Counted from the stretch's first letter, positions 23,120-35,750 are shown. The stretch is 64,000 bases of DNA from Allolobophora icterica (GCA_963556255.1 OY744607.1:55077264-55141263), one strand, 5' to 3'. The notes: generated from the letters alone by a model not told the origin. Translations and numbers: made by a program.

Positions 23120-23455
23120 AAAGCTTACTACCCATGCTCATATGCTGAAGCTGAGAAAATGAAGCTGGTAACACTTCATACCCAAGGCTGTCTCTGCAGC
23201 TAGCATAAGGGACTCATCATCTACTTTTTCTTCTAAATGAAGGCATGTTACATAAAGGTAAGTTAAATGATGTCAATGGTGAATTAAATGGCGTTGCAAG
23301 CGAATTCAACTCGCTAGACAGCTGGTTGGTTTCATGTCCAAGTTGGTGGAGAAATAATTCATTAGAAGAGAAGAGAGCATTTCATCAAAGCAGCCCTGCG
23401 AGGCAGCCATCGGTATGCAGTGTTCGCGACTTCATTTTCTTAGCCTCTGGTTGAC
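23120..23455. mobile_element. SINE-1 fragments
   Basis: 23125-23235 is the 3' half of a + strand copy. 23395-23450 is part of a - strand copy (GCGACTTCATTTTCTTAGCC). No gene lies between them. 23460-24060 shows nothing I can name. Confidence 0.6.
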
Positions 23456-24069
23456 ATATAATAATACTTCCTTGTATTCTGTCATAACCCTGAAATCGGT
23501 GTTTAGTCATCTTCGCCAGCCGCATCATTTACAAAGTAGTCTATTATTATAGGGCCGTGGCAGTGTATTTGAAACGAATTTCAATACTTCTTAACCCTCA
23601 ATCAACGGCGAGCCGACCACCGACTACGACTCGAGAGCATCACATTTCAACCCCGTCACGCATCAGTGACGACATCAACAAATGCTAAACAGAGTCTGCA
23701 AAATGTCACTTTGGAAATATAAAATTATTGAACTGCATTCTATAATTTAGCTTCGCAGAAGCATGAAATAACAGAGACGATTTAAACGTATTTCCTAACG
23801 CATGAATTACCCTTTAAATCCTCCAACTACAGCAACATCTGCCATATTGTTTACAAATACTTGTACGCAAAGTAGTGGCCCTGATATTGGGATGCGGTGG
23901 TCAAATATAATCTTACCAAATCCTGTTTCAACTCTTTAGGAAATTTGCGTGTAACTTTTGATAAAAAAGCGCCTAAACTCTATGGGTATACCGTCACCAT
24001 ATTTTATCCTTTATGCTAGGCTATATTCTTGATTTGATATAGCGCCGTCGTGAAAGTTGATAGTAGGCC

Positions 24070-24815
24070 TACAGTGGTTACCGTGCTGGACTGTCAAACT
24101 TGCTCGAGAGGTCGATCAGAGGTTCAAATCCCTGCTAGATTTCTGCTCCATCTGTACCCTTTAACCAACTTAGCTATAATGGGTAAATTGACCGTACACT
24201 GTCGGTGGTGAGACGTGGAGAGGGAGATTACTGGCCAACGCCCTCATATGCTGAGGCCAAAAAATGAAGTCGCTAAGTCATACCCGTGGCTGTCTCAGGC
24301 CTGGCATGCTTAAGGGACTGTTCTTCTCTTCTCCTCTTCTGCTGTACGCACGGTCCGATATACTAAGGCTTAGCTTACCTTTATTATCGAAGAGAGCTAG
24401 GCAAAGAATGTTTTTGTCATTTTCAGGTCTTGACAGAGTTATAAGAATTATGTTTGTAAACTAAAGTGTAAGATTCTGTGGATTGTGCTTTATTTTATTT
24501 TTGCATGCTTCTAATACTGGTACGTCCCACACGTACTGTGTTACTGTAGTTTTGTATAATGACTTACTAGCACCCTATTCGCTTTTCGTGTATTAAATGT
24601 AGCCCAAACACTTAAGCCACGTACGTCAGAGAGACCTAGCTCTGACGTAGGCCTAGGCCTACACGTGCACGGATTTGCGTGGCGCTGGGAAATTCGGAGA
24701 TTTAGGCCTAAATTTAGGCCTAGGCCCCTACGTTACATTTATTACAAGAAAGCGAATAGGGTGCAAGTAGGGCTAACTAAATAATCATTATACAAAACAG
24801 CAACACAATGCAATG
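24070..24815 (+). mobile_element. SINE-1 with a foldback MITE
   Basis: 24070-24340 is a SINE-1 (CTGGACTGTCAAACTTG, GGTTCAAATCCC). From 24344 a second element follows (ACGCACGGTCCGATATACTA, TGTCATTTTCAGGTCTTGAC). Its 24530-24612 segment is mirrored at 24735-24815. The same pair recurs at 49015-49733. Confidence 0.7.
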
Positions 24816-24989
24816 TGGCACCAAGGTTGGACCAGTAGGCCTACTTGACCAATTATGTTGGACCAACGTTGGCCTAATATTGGCCCAATGTTCATTGTGT
24901 TAGTTGTCAAAAATAGATTGGGGTAAAAAATTACAGATTACGAAAATACAGGAACGAAATTGATGTTGTTAATATTCTACACAGGAACC

Positions 24990-25440
24990 CAGACAGCCAA
25001 CCCCATCGGCCCCGCAGGGAATCAGTCAGGGCAAGCGGCGGCATTTTAGGGGTATCGGCCTAGTGTGGTCCGTCCACCACTTTGTCGCGATCTCGGTGAC
25101 CGTCGCAGAATTCCGTGCCCCATAGTCTTGCCCACGGTGGGCCAGCACTTCTCCGCTAGGACCGACAGTGGCCCTTGTATAGCGCAGACTGATCGAAACT
25201 CGGCGCGTGTCAGAGTCGGGGTGGGAGGTTTGGAGGGGAAGGCGCAGCAGTAGAGTAAATCGGAAAACAAGTGACATCACCACGGTAGGCGGGGAGTGAA
25301 GGTCGCAGCGGTGCGCGGGTTTCAAACAAAGGAGCCTATACGCTACTGGACGAGATCATGGCCCATTGGCAAAGGGTCACTGCCGGACATGACCTAGATG
25401 CGCTTGCGTTCTATCAGAGCCTATCAGAACGCTGAATGCA
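24990..25440. other. GC-rich, CpG-rich island
   Basis: Markedly richer in CG than the flanks. All frames are short and no splice pattern is convincing. It could be a promoter island or a degraded coding piece. No function is assigned. Confidence 0.35.
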
Positions 25441-25795
25441 AATGGCGCCATTTCGAACAAAGAGGCCACCATTGCGACATTAAATTGAAAAGTTTCATTA
25501 TACAAACGGTAAGTTGTTATAATTTTCTATCTGTTTGCAGTCGTTCTAGTATAAGAGGGCATTTTGTCACAGGACTTTAGGACAGTGAGTTTATATGCCC
25601 ATTATAGCCTGCATACTGTGCATATATAGTAGGCCTATACATCGTTCAGCGCAACCTGGATAAAGAACGTTGAACGTTTACGTTTGATGGATCTGCATCG
25701 GTCGGGCTCTACGTGTGTGTGAGAGCTCGCCATTTATCTGAGCATTGCTTTCTACAGATGAACTTCCTCCTTGTGAGCTTAAAAATTTATCACTT

Positions 25796-25985
25796 CATGG
25801 GCGTATTTTTCCATGGGGGGGGGGCAAAATGTTTCTAGGAGAGAAAAACATTTTCGGGGTTGGGGCAAAAATGACGTTTTTGCGTGGAAAAGCTATTCAC
25901 GAACACAGAAAATGTGACAACTTTCAAAATCCGGGGTGGGCAAATGCCCCTCTTGCCCCCCCTCCGCCGCCTCCGGACGCCCATG
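25796..25985. mobile_element. hAT-type MITE (190 bp)
   Basis: Ends CATGGGCGT and ACGCCCATG. The target duplication TATCACTT at 25788-25795 and 25986-25993 is perfect. A GGGGGGGGGG run stands near the left end, as in the element at 48571. Confidence 0.88.
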
Positions 25986-26009
25986 TATCACTTGGGCTTT
26001 TTTGACAGG

Positions 26010-26840
26010 TGCTTCAAAGGACATGTATGAAGTGTCTAAACCAATTTATACAGAGAGACATACATACTTACATACATCATATGCAACATCCTTCATACAT
26101 GCATACTGACACACATCCACAAGTATGATCATATCATACTTTTGTCTGTTGTATGTTGCAGGTACGATTTCTGTCGAGATCATGTTGTAAACATTTAGGT
26201 GAGATAATATTGAAAGCATTGATTATTATCCGTCTGGTCCTGCAGTTTAACTGGAATGGAAATCAACAAGCAGAGTTTTTCTGATTTGAAACTTTCTGCT
26301 GCTGTTTGCGGTAAGCATTTAAATTTAAATATATTTTCTAGTGAAGCATTCTATGGCCAGCATACTTAAATCGTTGCCGCGGCTACCTGCTTTACAAAGA
26401 ATCTCTCAAATTGGTCATCAGGATGCAGGAAACAGTAAACTTTAGCCATTCACAATCAGTCCTTTTACCTCAGTCTTATCACTTTTCAACAAGGTCTTTG
26501 CCTATGTCTGCTCAGTCACTTGTCATTATGTAACAGCCTAAACCTTAAGTTTTCAAGTTGTTTATCCATCTTAGTCGTAATCAGGTCTCACAGCAGACTG
26601 ACCTGAATGTTGACCTGATTACGACTTGGTGTTTGTATGCCATTGGTTATTGCCATATGCATTAGACGCAAGCGCTGTAGCAGCTATAAATTATTATTAA
26701 TATTAATAATAACTGTGTTTGATAGTACCATACTTCCAAAGACCAGAACCATATATCATACATACAACAAAAACATCGATGGCACTGAGTAATTGTGTGT
26801 GAAGGACTTGCAAAAACAGTGACCAGCTGAATGGAGGCTT
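26010..26840. other. Intergenic; 15-bp inverted repeat at 26571-26628
   Basis: AGTCGTAATCAGGTC and GACCTGATTACGACT face each other across about 27 bp. A reversed SINE-3 fragment may lie at 26775-26830 (GATGGCACTGAGTAATTG). No gene was seen. Confidence 0.5.
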
Positions 26841-26847
26841 GAATAGT

Positions 26848-27100
26848 CAATGGTTAGCATACTGGACTGTCAACCTTCAGATTGGGTATTTAAATCCACT
26901 CCAGATCACAATGTCATAGGTATCAAAATGTCTGACATTCCATAAGCACCCTTGCAAAATGTCTGTTCCATGATAAACCTTTACAGACAATGACTGAACA
27001 GTGAACACTTCTGGTGACTAGATGAGGCGTCAGAACTGATCACCCTCTCTCATACACCTTGAGGTTAAGACAAAACTTCCATGGCTACCTTTTCTGGTTG
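26848..27100 (+). mobile_element. Degraded SINE-1 copy
   Basis: Head TCAATGGTTAGCATACTGGA, CTGTCAACC, B box ATTTAAATCC, and a diverged body to about 27100. Confidence 0.5.
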
Positions 27101-27439
27101 GTTTGAGGTCTGATCTTTGTGATATTCATATTTCAATAGTGTATGTATGTATTTATCTAGATACTTAATATGACACCTTTAAAGTACTTCACAAAGTCGC
27201 TGCTCACGTGGTTTTCTGACTGATCTGAACAAGTATGTTTTAACAGTTGATTATGTTTGCTGTACAGGGCTGAGTGCAACACCACATAAATGACATGTTC
27301 CGTAAAGATGGTCCAATATATGAGAAGGCATGATGAGCTCGAGTTGATGTACGGAAGTGCGACACCTGGTTGCCATTCTATGTAGGTTTCATTATTTTTA
27401 ATATTAATTGTATATTTGTGTTAAAATGTTATGAGAAAA

Positions 27440-27535
27440 GTGCAGTCCTGTAAGCTTAGCCCCGGCTTTTGAGGGTAGATGACCAGTCCTCTCCTTTGCC
27501 ATCTAATCTTTCAAATGACAGTGCGTTGTATGTTC
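27440..27535 (-). mobile_element. SINE-1 fragment
   Basis: GCAGTCCTGTAAGCTTAGCC, GACCAGTCCTCTCC and TGCCATCTAATC match the SINE-1 body. Confidence 0.65.
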
Positions 27536-27587
27536 TGTGTGCACAAGTTGTACTTTGTGAATGCTGTTTAATTATATGCCTTCATAT

Positions 27588-27992
27588 CAGAGATGGACAT
27601 GATTAGTTAACTTGCTAATCGATTAGCAACATTGCACAGCCATTGTCAGAAGCATAGAAACTTGCACAGCTATTGTCAGAAGCATAGAGAACTAAGTGCA
27701 GAAATAAGAACTTGTGCAGGTTCCCTTGTTTTATAACCATGAACTATGGAGACAATTAAAACAGTCTTCAAACTCATTATTAATAAACTCGTTCTTAATG
27801 AATTCGTTCTTAACAATTTAAAAAATCTAATCGATCAGCTAATCGTTTTACAATTAGAATTTCTACAAATTACTAATCAGTTAGAATTAGAACTGGGATC
27901 AGGTGACAGCTAATCAATTAGAATTTGTCTCATCGATTACCTAACTGTTTAGCTAATCAATTAGAATCTAATCGATTAGTTACCCATCTCTG
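27588..27992. mobile_element. hAT-type MITE (405 bp)
   Basis: Ends CAGAGATGG and CCATCTCTG, with many CTAATCGATTAG words inside. The target duplication CTTCATAT at 27580-27587 and 27993-28000 is perfect. Confidence 0.9.
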
Positions 27993-28056
27993 CTTCATAT
28001 GTGAATAATAGTGACTTAATTTTCACGTGTATATGTGTATGTAAAGTGTATGTATC

Positions 28057-28725
28057 CAGTCTTGTCCTCGAGACCAAGGCAAGAATTTTAAAAATTTATC
28101 CAATAATTACTCATACAGTTATTGCTTTAGTATTTACACAGTGTGAATGAGGCTTCACTGTTGTTTTGGACAATTATTTTGACTTCCGGTTATTTACCAT
28201 GGAATGATTTCAAAACAGACTCACGATTAATTTGTACATTTACATCCGGTTCTTGAAAAGCTGCTTTGTTTGCTAGCGATTTCAGTACTTGTAGACCGTG
28301 TTTTTTCACATGGCAGAATTTTTATTAGGCCCACAGGTCAAGTCTTGGTCAGAAAATTCTGAGCAAATTGGTTTTATAAAATTCGACAGGCATTTGGAAT
28401 AACATTTCGCATGAAGGACTCTTGTAAATACGAATTCGGAATTCTCTGCAGTCTCCATTTAGAGTGGTTTTGCTTGAAAAAAGAAAAAAACTCATGTTTT
28501 CATTAAGATAACGAGTAGTCCGACTGGACAATTTTTAGTAAGGAAAAGTCTGGATACGACTGTGATTTTTGGGTCTCGGTCTTGGTCTTGAGGTTCAAGG
28601 TCTTGGTCTTGGTCTTGAGGTTCAAAGTCTTGGTCTTGAGGCTCAAGGTCTTGGTCTTGGTCTTGAGGTTCAAGGTCTTGGTCTTGGTCTTGGTCTTGAG
28701 GTTTAAGGTCTTGACAACAAGACTG
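28057..28725. mobile_element. hAT-type element (669 bp) with GGTCTTG repeats
   Basis: Ends CAGTCTTGT and ACAAGACTG. The target duplication TATGTATC at 28049-28056 and 28726-28733 is perfect. The right end is a tandem array of GGTCTTGGTCTTGAGGTTCA-type units (28575-28712). A relative is at 33198. Confidence 0.9.
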
Positions 28726-28734
28726 TATGTATCT

Positions 28735-29345
28735 GAATGCTTAATAAAGCAACATCTAAATACCTTATGAAAGTGCTGTTATGATTATGTTATGTTATGG
28801 CAGTGATCTCGAAGAGGAGCAACGACCCTATCATTCCAAAGAGAAACAGAGAAGCAACAAGGCCTTATCATTCCGCCAACAACGAGGAGCAATAGTCCCT
28901 ATCATCCCACACTGAGTGGCATCTTTACCTGAAAATGTAGCAGACGTGCAGACTCTATCTCTTGCCTTAGTACTTATTAAATTTAGATTATGCTCTGATG
29001 TGGAACTATATTTATTACTTGTTACTAAAGTAGTTGTTTACTGCAGCCAATCAGAGGTATCCAATAGTCAGAGGTGCCTAATATAGGAGTCAAGTATAAT
29101 ATTGGCTAATATATCCATGTATAATCTTATTTTATAATATTTTAATTGTGTTTAGACAGTCCTATGTAGGCACTGTGAGTATGACATTTATTTCTTAGCA
29201 CTACTAAGCTGCAATTAGTAGATACTTAAGAAGTTTAGTTTTGAGATACCTGAACTTTGTATTACTATGATAGTCACATAATGCACTGGTTGGTAGCCAT
29301 TCTTTGTGGGTTTAATTATTTTTAATTTTATTTCTATATTTATAT
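28735..29345. other. Intergenic stretch
   Basis: AT-rich with no recognised gene. 28800-28915 has purine-rich GAGGAGCAACGACCC / GAGGAGCAATAGTCCC repeats. Confidence 0.45.
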
Positions 29346-29359
29346 TACTATGTTATAAG

Positions 29360-29590
29360 TAGAAGAAGGGCAGTCCCATAAGCTTAAGCTCAAGGCAGCT
29401 ATGGTATGAAGTGTTAGCGACTTCATTTTCTTAGCCTCGGCATATGAGGTCGGGCGGCTAGTCCTCTCCCTCGCCATCTCATCTTCCCACTGACTGTACG
29501 GTCAGTGTACTTATCATGGCTTAGTTGGTTAGAGGGTGCAGAAGAAACAGAAATCTTGAAATGGATATCTGCCCTGGTAGTGATATGTTA
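29360..29590 (-). mobile_element. SINE-1 copy in array
   Basis: GTAGAAGAAGGGCAGTCCC to CTGCCCTGGTAGTGATA. The tRNA-like head is missing, and the copy ends at the same base as the one at 29858, so the two were amplified together with their flank. Confidence 0.75.
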
Positions 29591-29857
29591 TAAATAGAAG
29601 CCGTGTGTTCCATATTGTTATGTGTAAGACTTTAACGATGAGCTGCATTGGTTTCCCAATCGCTTTTAATACAGTCTCACTGTTAGGGTATTAAAACCTG
29701 GCTTAACTGTTCCAGTACTGTTTCTCATTCTTTGCGATATGATGAATAATGTTTACTTCAGTAAGTTCAGTATATTTTTTTCTTAGAAATAAGTAAATAA
29801 AATGGTAATTATAGTGAAGTTTAATTTAAATTAATAATTAACTTCTTATTATTCTGA

Positions 29858-30090
29858 AGAAGAAGAGTAGTCCATTAAGCTAGCTCTGAGGCAGCCATGG
29901 TTATGAAGTGATAGCGACTTGCATTTTGTTAACCCTCCCTTATCAGGACAGATGTCCAGTCCTCTACTCCACTGTCTAATATTCCAACTGACAGTGTATG
30001 GTCAGTGTACTATTTATAGCTTAGTTGGTTAGAGGGTGTAGAAGAAACGGGAATCTTGAAATGGGTATCTGCCCTGGTGGTGATACGTTA
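29858..30090 (-). mobile_element. SINE-1 copy in array
   Basis: Same truncation point as the copy at 29360. Confidence 0.75.
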
Positions 30091-30344
30091 TAAATTGTAG
30101 TCATTGTGTTCCATATTGTTATGTGTAATACTTCAACGATGAGCTGTATTGGTTTCCCAGTCGCTTTTAATACAATCTCGTTGTTAAAGTGTTAAAACAT
30201 GGCTTAACTGTTCCACTATTGTTTCTCATTCTTTGCAATATGATGAATGATGTTTACTTCAATATAATTTTGTTCTTAGAAATATGTAAATAACATGGTA
30301 ATTATAGTGAAGTTTGATGTAAATTAATAAGTAACTTGTCATTA

Positions 30345-30645
30345 TTCTGAAGAAGAAGAAGAGAAGAGCAGTCCCTTAAGCTAGCCCTGAGGCAGCCATG
30401 GGTATGAAGTGTTAGCGACTTCATGTTCTTAGCCTAGTCATATGAGGTCGGGTTGCCAGTCCTCTCCTTCGCCATCTCATCTTCCCACTGACAGTGTACG
30501 GTCAGTGTACTCATTACAGTTGAGTTGGCTATGGGGTGCAGGTGAAGCAGAAATCTCGAAGCAAATTTCTGCCCTGGCGGGGATTTGAACCTCGACCTCT
30601 CGATTTACAGTCCAGCGTGCTAACCACTACACTATTGAGCACCAT
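30345..30645 (-). mobile_element. SINE-1, full-length copy
   Basis: One of the best-kept copies: GAAGAGCAGTCCCTTAAGC to the tRNA-like head (GGGATTTGAACCTCG and GTGCTAACCACTACACTAT on the + strand). Confidence 0.85.
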
Positions 30646-31383
30646 TTTAGAGTGAAGTTTAATTTAAATTAATAATTAACTTGTTATTATTCTGAACTGT
30701 TTTAATATTAGCTGTTCCACTGTTTGTAATAATTTGTGATGTTGTAGATAGTGGCAACTGCAATAGATTTCATAAAGCTCTGAAACATAACTATACCCCT
30801 GTTTGTCATTCTCTGTGATACGATGCTTGGTGTTAACTTCAATATATTATGCAAAGGCAGCAACTTTTGTGGAAATATGGTAGTAATATTTTATCGTGAA
30901 GCTAAGTTGAAGTAATAGTTTACTTATTATTCAGAACTGGTTTAGTATTAACTGCACCACTGTTTGTAATATTTGTGAAATAATGGATGGTTTAATTGCA
31001 ATATAATTATTCCATAAAACTCGGAAAACATTATTATTTGACAACTGGTTTAACTGTTCCATTTTTTGTTTTTCTTTGTGATACGATGAATGGTGTAAAC
31101 TTTAATATACATGTAATTATTTTTCATAGAAACTGGACTTTTTTGTATGTCATAAATTAGCTATATTTACAGCTGTTCAATCCAATGTCAGAAGTGCATA
31201 GTCTTGGTGGGATTGTGTACTTTTAAGATTGGAAATACCAAACATACAAAAAAAATAAGAAGTCCTTTACATCATTCATAGCCCACAGTTTGTCGACGTT
31301 TGCCCCTGTGGAAGCAGTGTGGGCTACTGTAGGCACAATGGACGACAAAGACAGTCCCATTTGCAGGCACCATCATAGCCCCC

Positions 31384-31735
31384 CAGCTGGTCAACATTTT
31401 GCCACTAATGGCTCTCGTAGGGCTCAATGAGGCGTAGAGAATAATAGCGGCCCACCACGGGCGCCGCCCAGCTGGTCAACATTTTGCCACTAATGGCTCT
31501 CGTAGGGCTCAATGAGGCGTAGAGAATAATAGCGGCCCACCACGGGCGCCGCCCAGCTGGTCAACATTTTGCCACTAATGGCTCTCGTAGTGCCGACGCG
31601 GGGCTCAGTGACTGCTAGCCCACACTGATCGACACTGGGTCCTGCAGGGAACACCTAGAAGCGCAGCGTGTGCAGCGCGTAGGGCTCAATGAGGCGTAGA
31701 GAATAATAGCGGCCCACCACGGGCGCCGCCCAGCC
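31384..31735. repeat. 85-bp GC-rich tandem repeat
   Basis: The unit starting CAGCTGGTCAACATTTTGCC begins at 31384, 31469 and 31554. Half of it (AGGGCTCAATGAGGCGTAGA to GGGCGCCGCC) recurs at 31681-31732 within unique GC-rich sequence. On the - strand that unique part reads GWAAPVVGRYYSLRLIEPYA and ends HTLRF plus stop. I do not recognise it. Confidence 0.8.
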
Positions 31736-31964
31736 GTTCCCTCGTAGGCCCACGAACGTGGGCATGTAGAGGTAGGATGGGCGTCCCCAGCCGCCTGCGC
31801 TATGGGCTTACGATGGAGATGCGCTGTGGGCAATCAAAGTCGGCGGAGTCTGGGCCCAGCGTGGCGTGGCTGTCTGGGAAACAACTCACGACTCGTGAAT
31901 TAAAATGACCACACATCTAATTGGATGCATGCATGCATAAATAAAATAAACGCATACTCTACAA

Positions 31965-32275
31965 AAGAAGCGGAGAAAGCAGTGGAAAGTCTGTCCCTTA
32001 AGCTAGCCCTGAGGCAGCCATGGGTATGAAGTGTTTGCGATTTCATTTTCTTAGTCTCAGCATATGAGGACGGGTGGCCAGTCATCTCCCTCGCCGTGTC
32101 ATCTTCCCACTGAGAGTATACGCGTTAGTGTGCTTATAGGCCTAATAGCCAAGTTTGGTAGGAGGTGCTGGTGGCGCAGAAATCTTTAACCAAATTTCTG
32201 CCCTAATGGGCCAGGAATTTCAAAATCGAACTCTCGTTTGACAGTCCAGCACGCTAACCACTACACCATCGAGTC
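31965..32275 (-). mobile_element. SINE-1 copy
   Basis: Full-length, with tRNA-like head near 32220-32275. Shared with 49739-50030 through the segmental duplication. Confidence 0.8.
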
Positions 32276-32759
32276 CTATCGAGCATACAGATTATATATA
32301 ATCTTCAACAAATCCTTGACGTACTAGTGGTGCATTGAGCAGTCACCGCGCCCCTCGATAGTGACCTCCATGCCAGCATTTTCACGGACATTAGATGGGA
32401 CCTATGTGGGCCCATACGAATTCCATATTGCAATATGGGTCCTACGTGGGCTACGTGGGCTTCGAATTGTCATGCTGGCAGCTAGCTGAACCAACATGAC
32501 CAAACAACTTGGCTCTTGCGGACGTAATTGGTTTGAACAACGCCCACCGTTGAACAATTACACTGATCTTTCTAACATAATGGGACCAGCTGCGTGACGC
32601 AGAGAAATTTCGGATATTTAAATTTACATTTAAATCATACGAAATTAAATCTATGCACACGTACCGTACAAATACAGTTAAGTAGTCGGATAAACAAAAT
32701 GGTCAGATATTTAATCATCTGAAACCCTGTTTGCTTAGCGAGTCATTAGTACTACTATA

Positions 32760-33145
32760 GCCACAAGTTCTCCGACCGAGCAATGTTCTACGCTGCACTC
32801 TGCCTCTGAATTCCGCAAATTATCAGTTCCCCAACAATAGCCTACCGCCTCTCAATCACCATTCTCTGCCTCGAGCTCCTCTACTCACCACAGGCTTTCC
32901 ACTCCAAATTAAAGTCCCACCTCTTCAAGAATTCCTACCCTAATCCATCCGACCCTATATGCTTCCAAGCTTTCTCGTACTCAACGAAACCCGTTGTAAC
33001 AGCTGCTCTGCCTCTTTCTGATCTGTCTGGCAACCGCGGACTCGGACCTACAATGGACATCGATCTCAGGACAAAAGCGCTCGTGATTAAGCTGGTGCCC
33101 TGCGCTTAGCTTTAGAAATTTGGAGTTTACGATTACGCTTACGTA
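32760..33145 (+). mobile_element. LINE-A ORF2 end and tail
   Basis: QAFHSKLKSHLFKNSYPNPS is encoded near 32890-32950. The tail GCGCTCGTGATTAAGCTGG to GAGTTTACGATTACGCTTACG follows. The paralogue is at 50190-50560. Confidence 0.78.
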
Positions 33146-33197
33146 CAAATTATTTCATCATAAATTTTTAATGGCGCCTATGTAAACCATCAGTAAT

Positions 33198-33612
33198 CAT
33201 TCTTGCTGTCCTCGAGACCATTGCAAGGTCTTGGTCTCGAGTGCATTCGAGTTCGTTTTTAAAAGTCTTGGGCTTGAGACCAAAAGTCTTGGTCTTGTTC
33301 TTGAGGTTCAAAGTCTTGGTATTGGTCTTGCAAGATCTCAACAGGCATGCATTTGGAATAACATTTCGCACGAGGGACTTTTGTGAATGCGAGTTCGGAC
33401 TCCTCGGCAGTCTGCGTTTACAGTCGTTTTGCTTGAGTAGGCTACAATAAGACTCGTGATTTCATTAAAATAGCGAGTAGTCCGACTTGACAATATTGTA
33501 GTAGCGGAATAGAAGTCTGGATATGATTGTGATTTTTTTGGTCTTGGTCTTGAGGCTCAAAGTCTTGGCCTTGGTTTTGGTCTTGGGGTTTAAGGTCTTG
33601 ACAACAAGACTG
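33198..33612. mobile_element. hAT-type element (415 bp), relative of 28057
   Basis: Shares TGTCCTCGAGACC, the AGTAGTCCGACT segment and the GGTCTTG array with 28057-28725. Flanks TCAGTAAT and TCAGCAAC match at 6 of 8. The paralogous site near 50604 lacks it. Confidence 0.8.
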
Positions 33613-33949
33613 TCAGCAACGCTGTTGCTACGTCATTCAGGCGGTCAATCAACCTGCTGAGTCAGACACCTGTTCGGTTAAAACCGTATTAACCTGTGGG
33701 ACGGGCAAACAGACAAACACGCACAAAGCCAGATCAGACAATCCAAGTTGACTATTTAGTCGTTCACAGAATGACTGTTGTCACGCTATTTCCATACATG
33801 TTTGTTTGTTCCTTGGCCCACGCCTCCGTGCATCAAACTTGTTTTTAGTACCTTGGCCCTTCATCTGAATGCCCGATTGTCCGTTTACCTGAATACCTTA
33901 TTTGTATGTTCGCCCACGTCTGTAACTATGGGATGTTTTATTCTTGAAA

Positions 33950-34105
33950 TCGTGCTAGTAATCTTCAAACTTCTTTCGTCACTCGAAAGCCAAACGCAGG
34001 GTACTAGCTTATTCACGAGCGCTGCGTCAAGTCAGAAGGGTTTTACAGAGGGTAGTCAAAAGGAAGTCCGAGTCCGGTCTCCAGAGGGCCCTGTCAGCCT
34101 GTCAA
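33950..34105 (-). mobile_element. LINE-A tail
   Basis: AGTAATCTTCAAACTTC, TCACTCGAAAGCCAAACGCA, TATTCACGAGCGCTGC. The paralogue is at 50945-51075. Confidence 0.7.
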
Positions 34106-34624
34106 TAGACATTTAACTGGCCCCCATATAAGTAAGTAAGTATAATCTTAAGTAACCAAAGGCTGATCGGCCTTTGGTGTACAGACATCCAAAAAACACA
34201 GCTAAAAAGTATATAACATCCTAACAATAAATGTTTTGCGCATCAGGGTGTTGGCGGGAGCATGCGGTCATGGGCATGGGGACGGAGGGAGTAGTGGGTG
34301 GGTTTGGTTGGAGGAGGTAGTTGGTGCAGGGCGTGGCCAAGGTACGTCATAACAGCTCTAAAGAGGCATGTCTTTTATGTGGGTCTTATATCTCTCACAC
34401 ATGGGTATACGCGTTCCATATGGGACCTCCACTGGCATGTCTTACGGAATGATCTTCTGGATATTGACCTGATTGGTTTTGGCGTGCCATCGATTGATAC
34501 CATGTGCGTTAGACACCGGTGCAATAGAAGTTACTCATTACAATTACAATTACAATGCTGACATGTTAGTAGGGACTTTCGTTGCTTATCCTCTCTGTCT
34601 TGATTAATTTACCTTTTGGATATA

Positions 34625-35020
34625 CTTCGCTTTCCTTCCCTTCCCTTTCCTTTCCTTCCCCTTCCTTCCATGTTCTTTCCTTCCTTCCTTTTCCTTCCCT
34701 TTCCTTCCTTTTTCTTTATTTCCTTTCCTTCATTTCCTTCTCTTTCCTTCCTTTCCTTCTCTTTCCTTTCCTTTCCTTCTCTTCTTTCCTTTCCTTCCCT
34801 TTCTTTCTCTTTCTCTTTCCTTCCCTTTCCTTCCTACTCTTCGCTTTCCTCTCCTTGCTTCCCTTACCTTTCCTTTTCCTTCCCTTTCCTTCCATTTCCT
34901 TTCCTTTCCTGTCCTTTCCTTTCCTTCCTTTCTATCCCTTTCCCTTGCTTCCCTTTTTTCCCTTCCCTTCCTACTCTTCCCATTCCTATCCTTCCTTCCC
35001 TTACCTTCCTTTTCCTTGCC
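34625..35020. repeat. (CCTTT)n pyrimidine tract
   Basis: About 400 bp of CTTTCCTTCC-type sequence on the + strand. The paralogous site at 51719-51790 has only about 70 bp, so it expanded after the duplication or shrank in the other copy. Confidence 0.92.
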
Positions 35021-35079
35021 TCCAAATGCGTAACTTTTTAATGTGCTTACACTTAAATCATATTAAATTAAATCTCTGG

Positions 35080-35168
35080 AATAAATCAGCGCTCGTTAAT
35101 AAGCTGGTGCCCTGCGCTTGGTTTTCCAGTGGCGCTTTAGAAGTTTGGAAATTACGATTACGACTGTA
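35080..35168 (+). mobile_element. LINE-A tail
   Basis: GCGCTCGTTAATAAGCTGGT to TTGGAAATTACGATTACG. The paralogue is at 51840-51935. Confidence 0.7.
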
Positions 35169-35549
35169 GGCCTAGCGGTGGTTTCCTATCACCACCACTT
35201 GTTAGAAATGGTGTAGACAATCACCCCCACTTATCAAAAATGGTGTAGACAGTCACCCCACTTTTTAAAAATGGTGTTGAAAGTCACCGCCACTTTTGAC
35301 ATTGTGCTGAAATATGTTTGCGAAATGACAACGCTATTTTGGTTTGAAGCAAGTTCAAGCAGCGACAATTAGGCCTAACGGCGATGTGGGCTTACAATTT
35401 CATGTCTATGTCTGCCATTAATTTACGCGTTGGTGCATTGAATTCCGAAAACTTTTAAACAATGGCCTAATTAGTCATGCGCGAAGACCTTTTTGTGGGA
35501 CATTCAGAACGCGCCATATTACATATACTTACGCAGGCATGTATTGTAC

Positions 35550-35588
35550 ATATGTATATATATATGTATGTATATATGTATGTGTGTA

Positions 35589-35642
<54 letters not shown>

Positions 35643-35750
35643 CGTGTGTATGTATGTATGTATGTATGTTTGTATGTATGTATGTATGTATGTATGTATG
35701 TATGTATGTATGTATGTATGTATGTATGTATGTATGCATGTAAGTATATA
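35550..35750. repeat. (TA)n and (GTAT)n microsatellites
   Basis: TA run about 35590-35640, GTAT run about 35646-35737. Much shorter in the paralogous stretch near 52255-52370. Confidence 0.92.

Larger units (their letters stand above)
29350..31140. repeat. Satellite-like array with embedded SINE-1 copies
   Basis: A block with GGCTTAACTGTTCCA, CATTCTTTGCGATATGATGA and GGTAATTATAGTGAAGTTTA recurs at about 29690-29855 and 30190-30345. It is followed by more diverged copies at 30700-31140. SINE-1 copies stand at the joints. The first two units have a period of about 490 bp. Confidence 0.8.

Noticed and set aside
25026..25325. 99-codon - strand ORF in the GC-rich island
   Set aside because: Several frames are equally open because of GC content. 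No family resemblance and no splice support.
34582..35169. 195-codon ORF rich in Phe, Pro, Ser and Leu
   Set aside because: It is the translation of a CCTTT pyrimidine tract.
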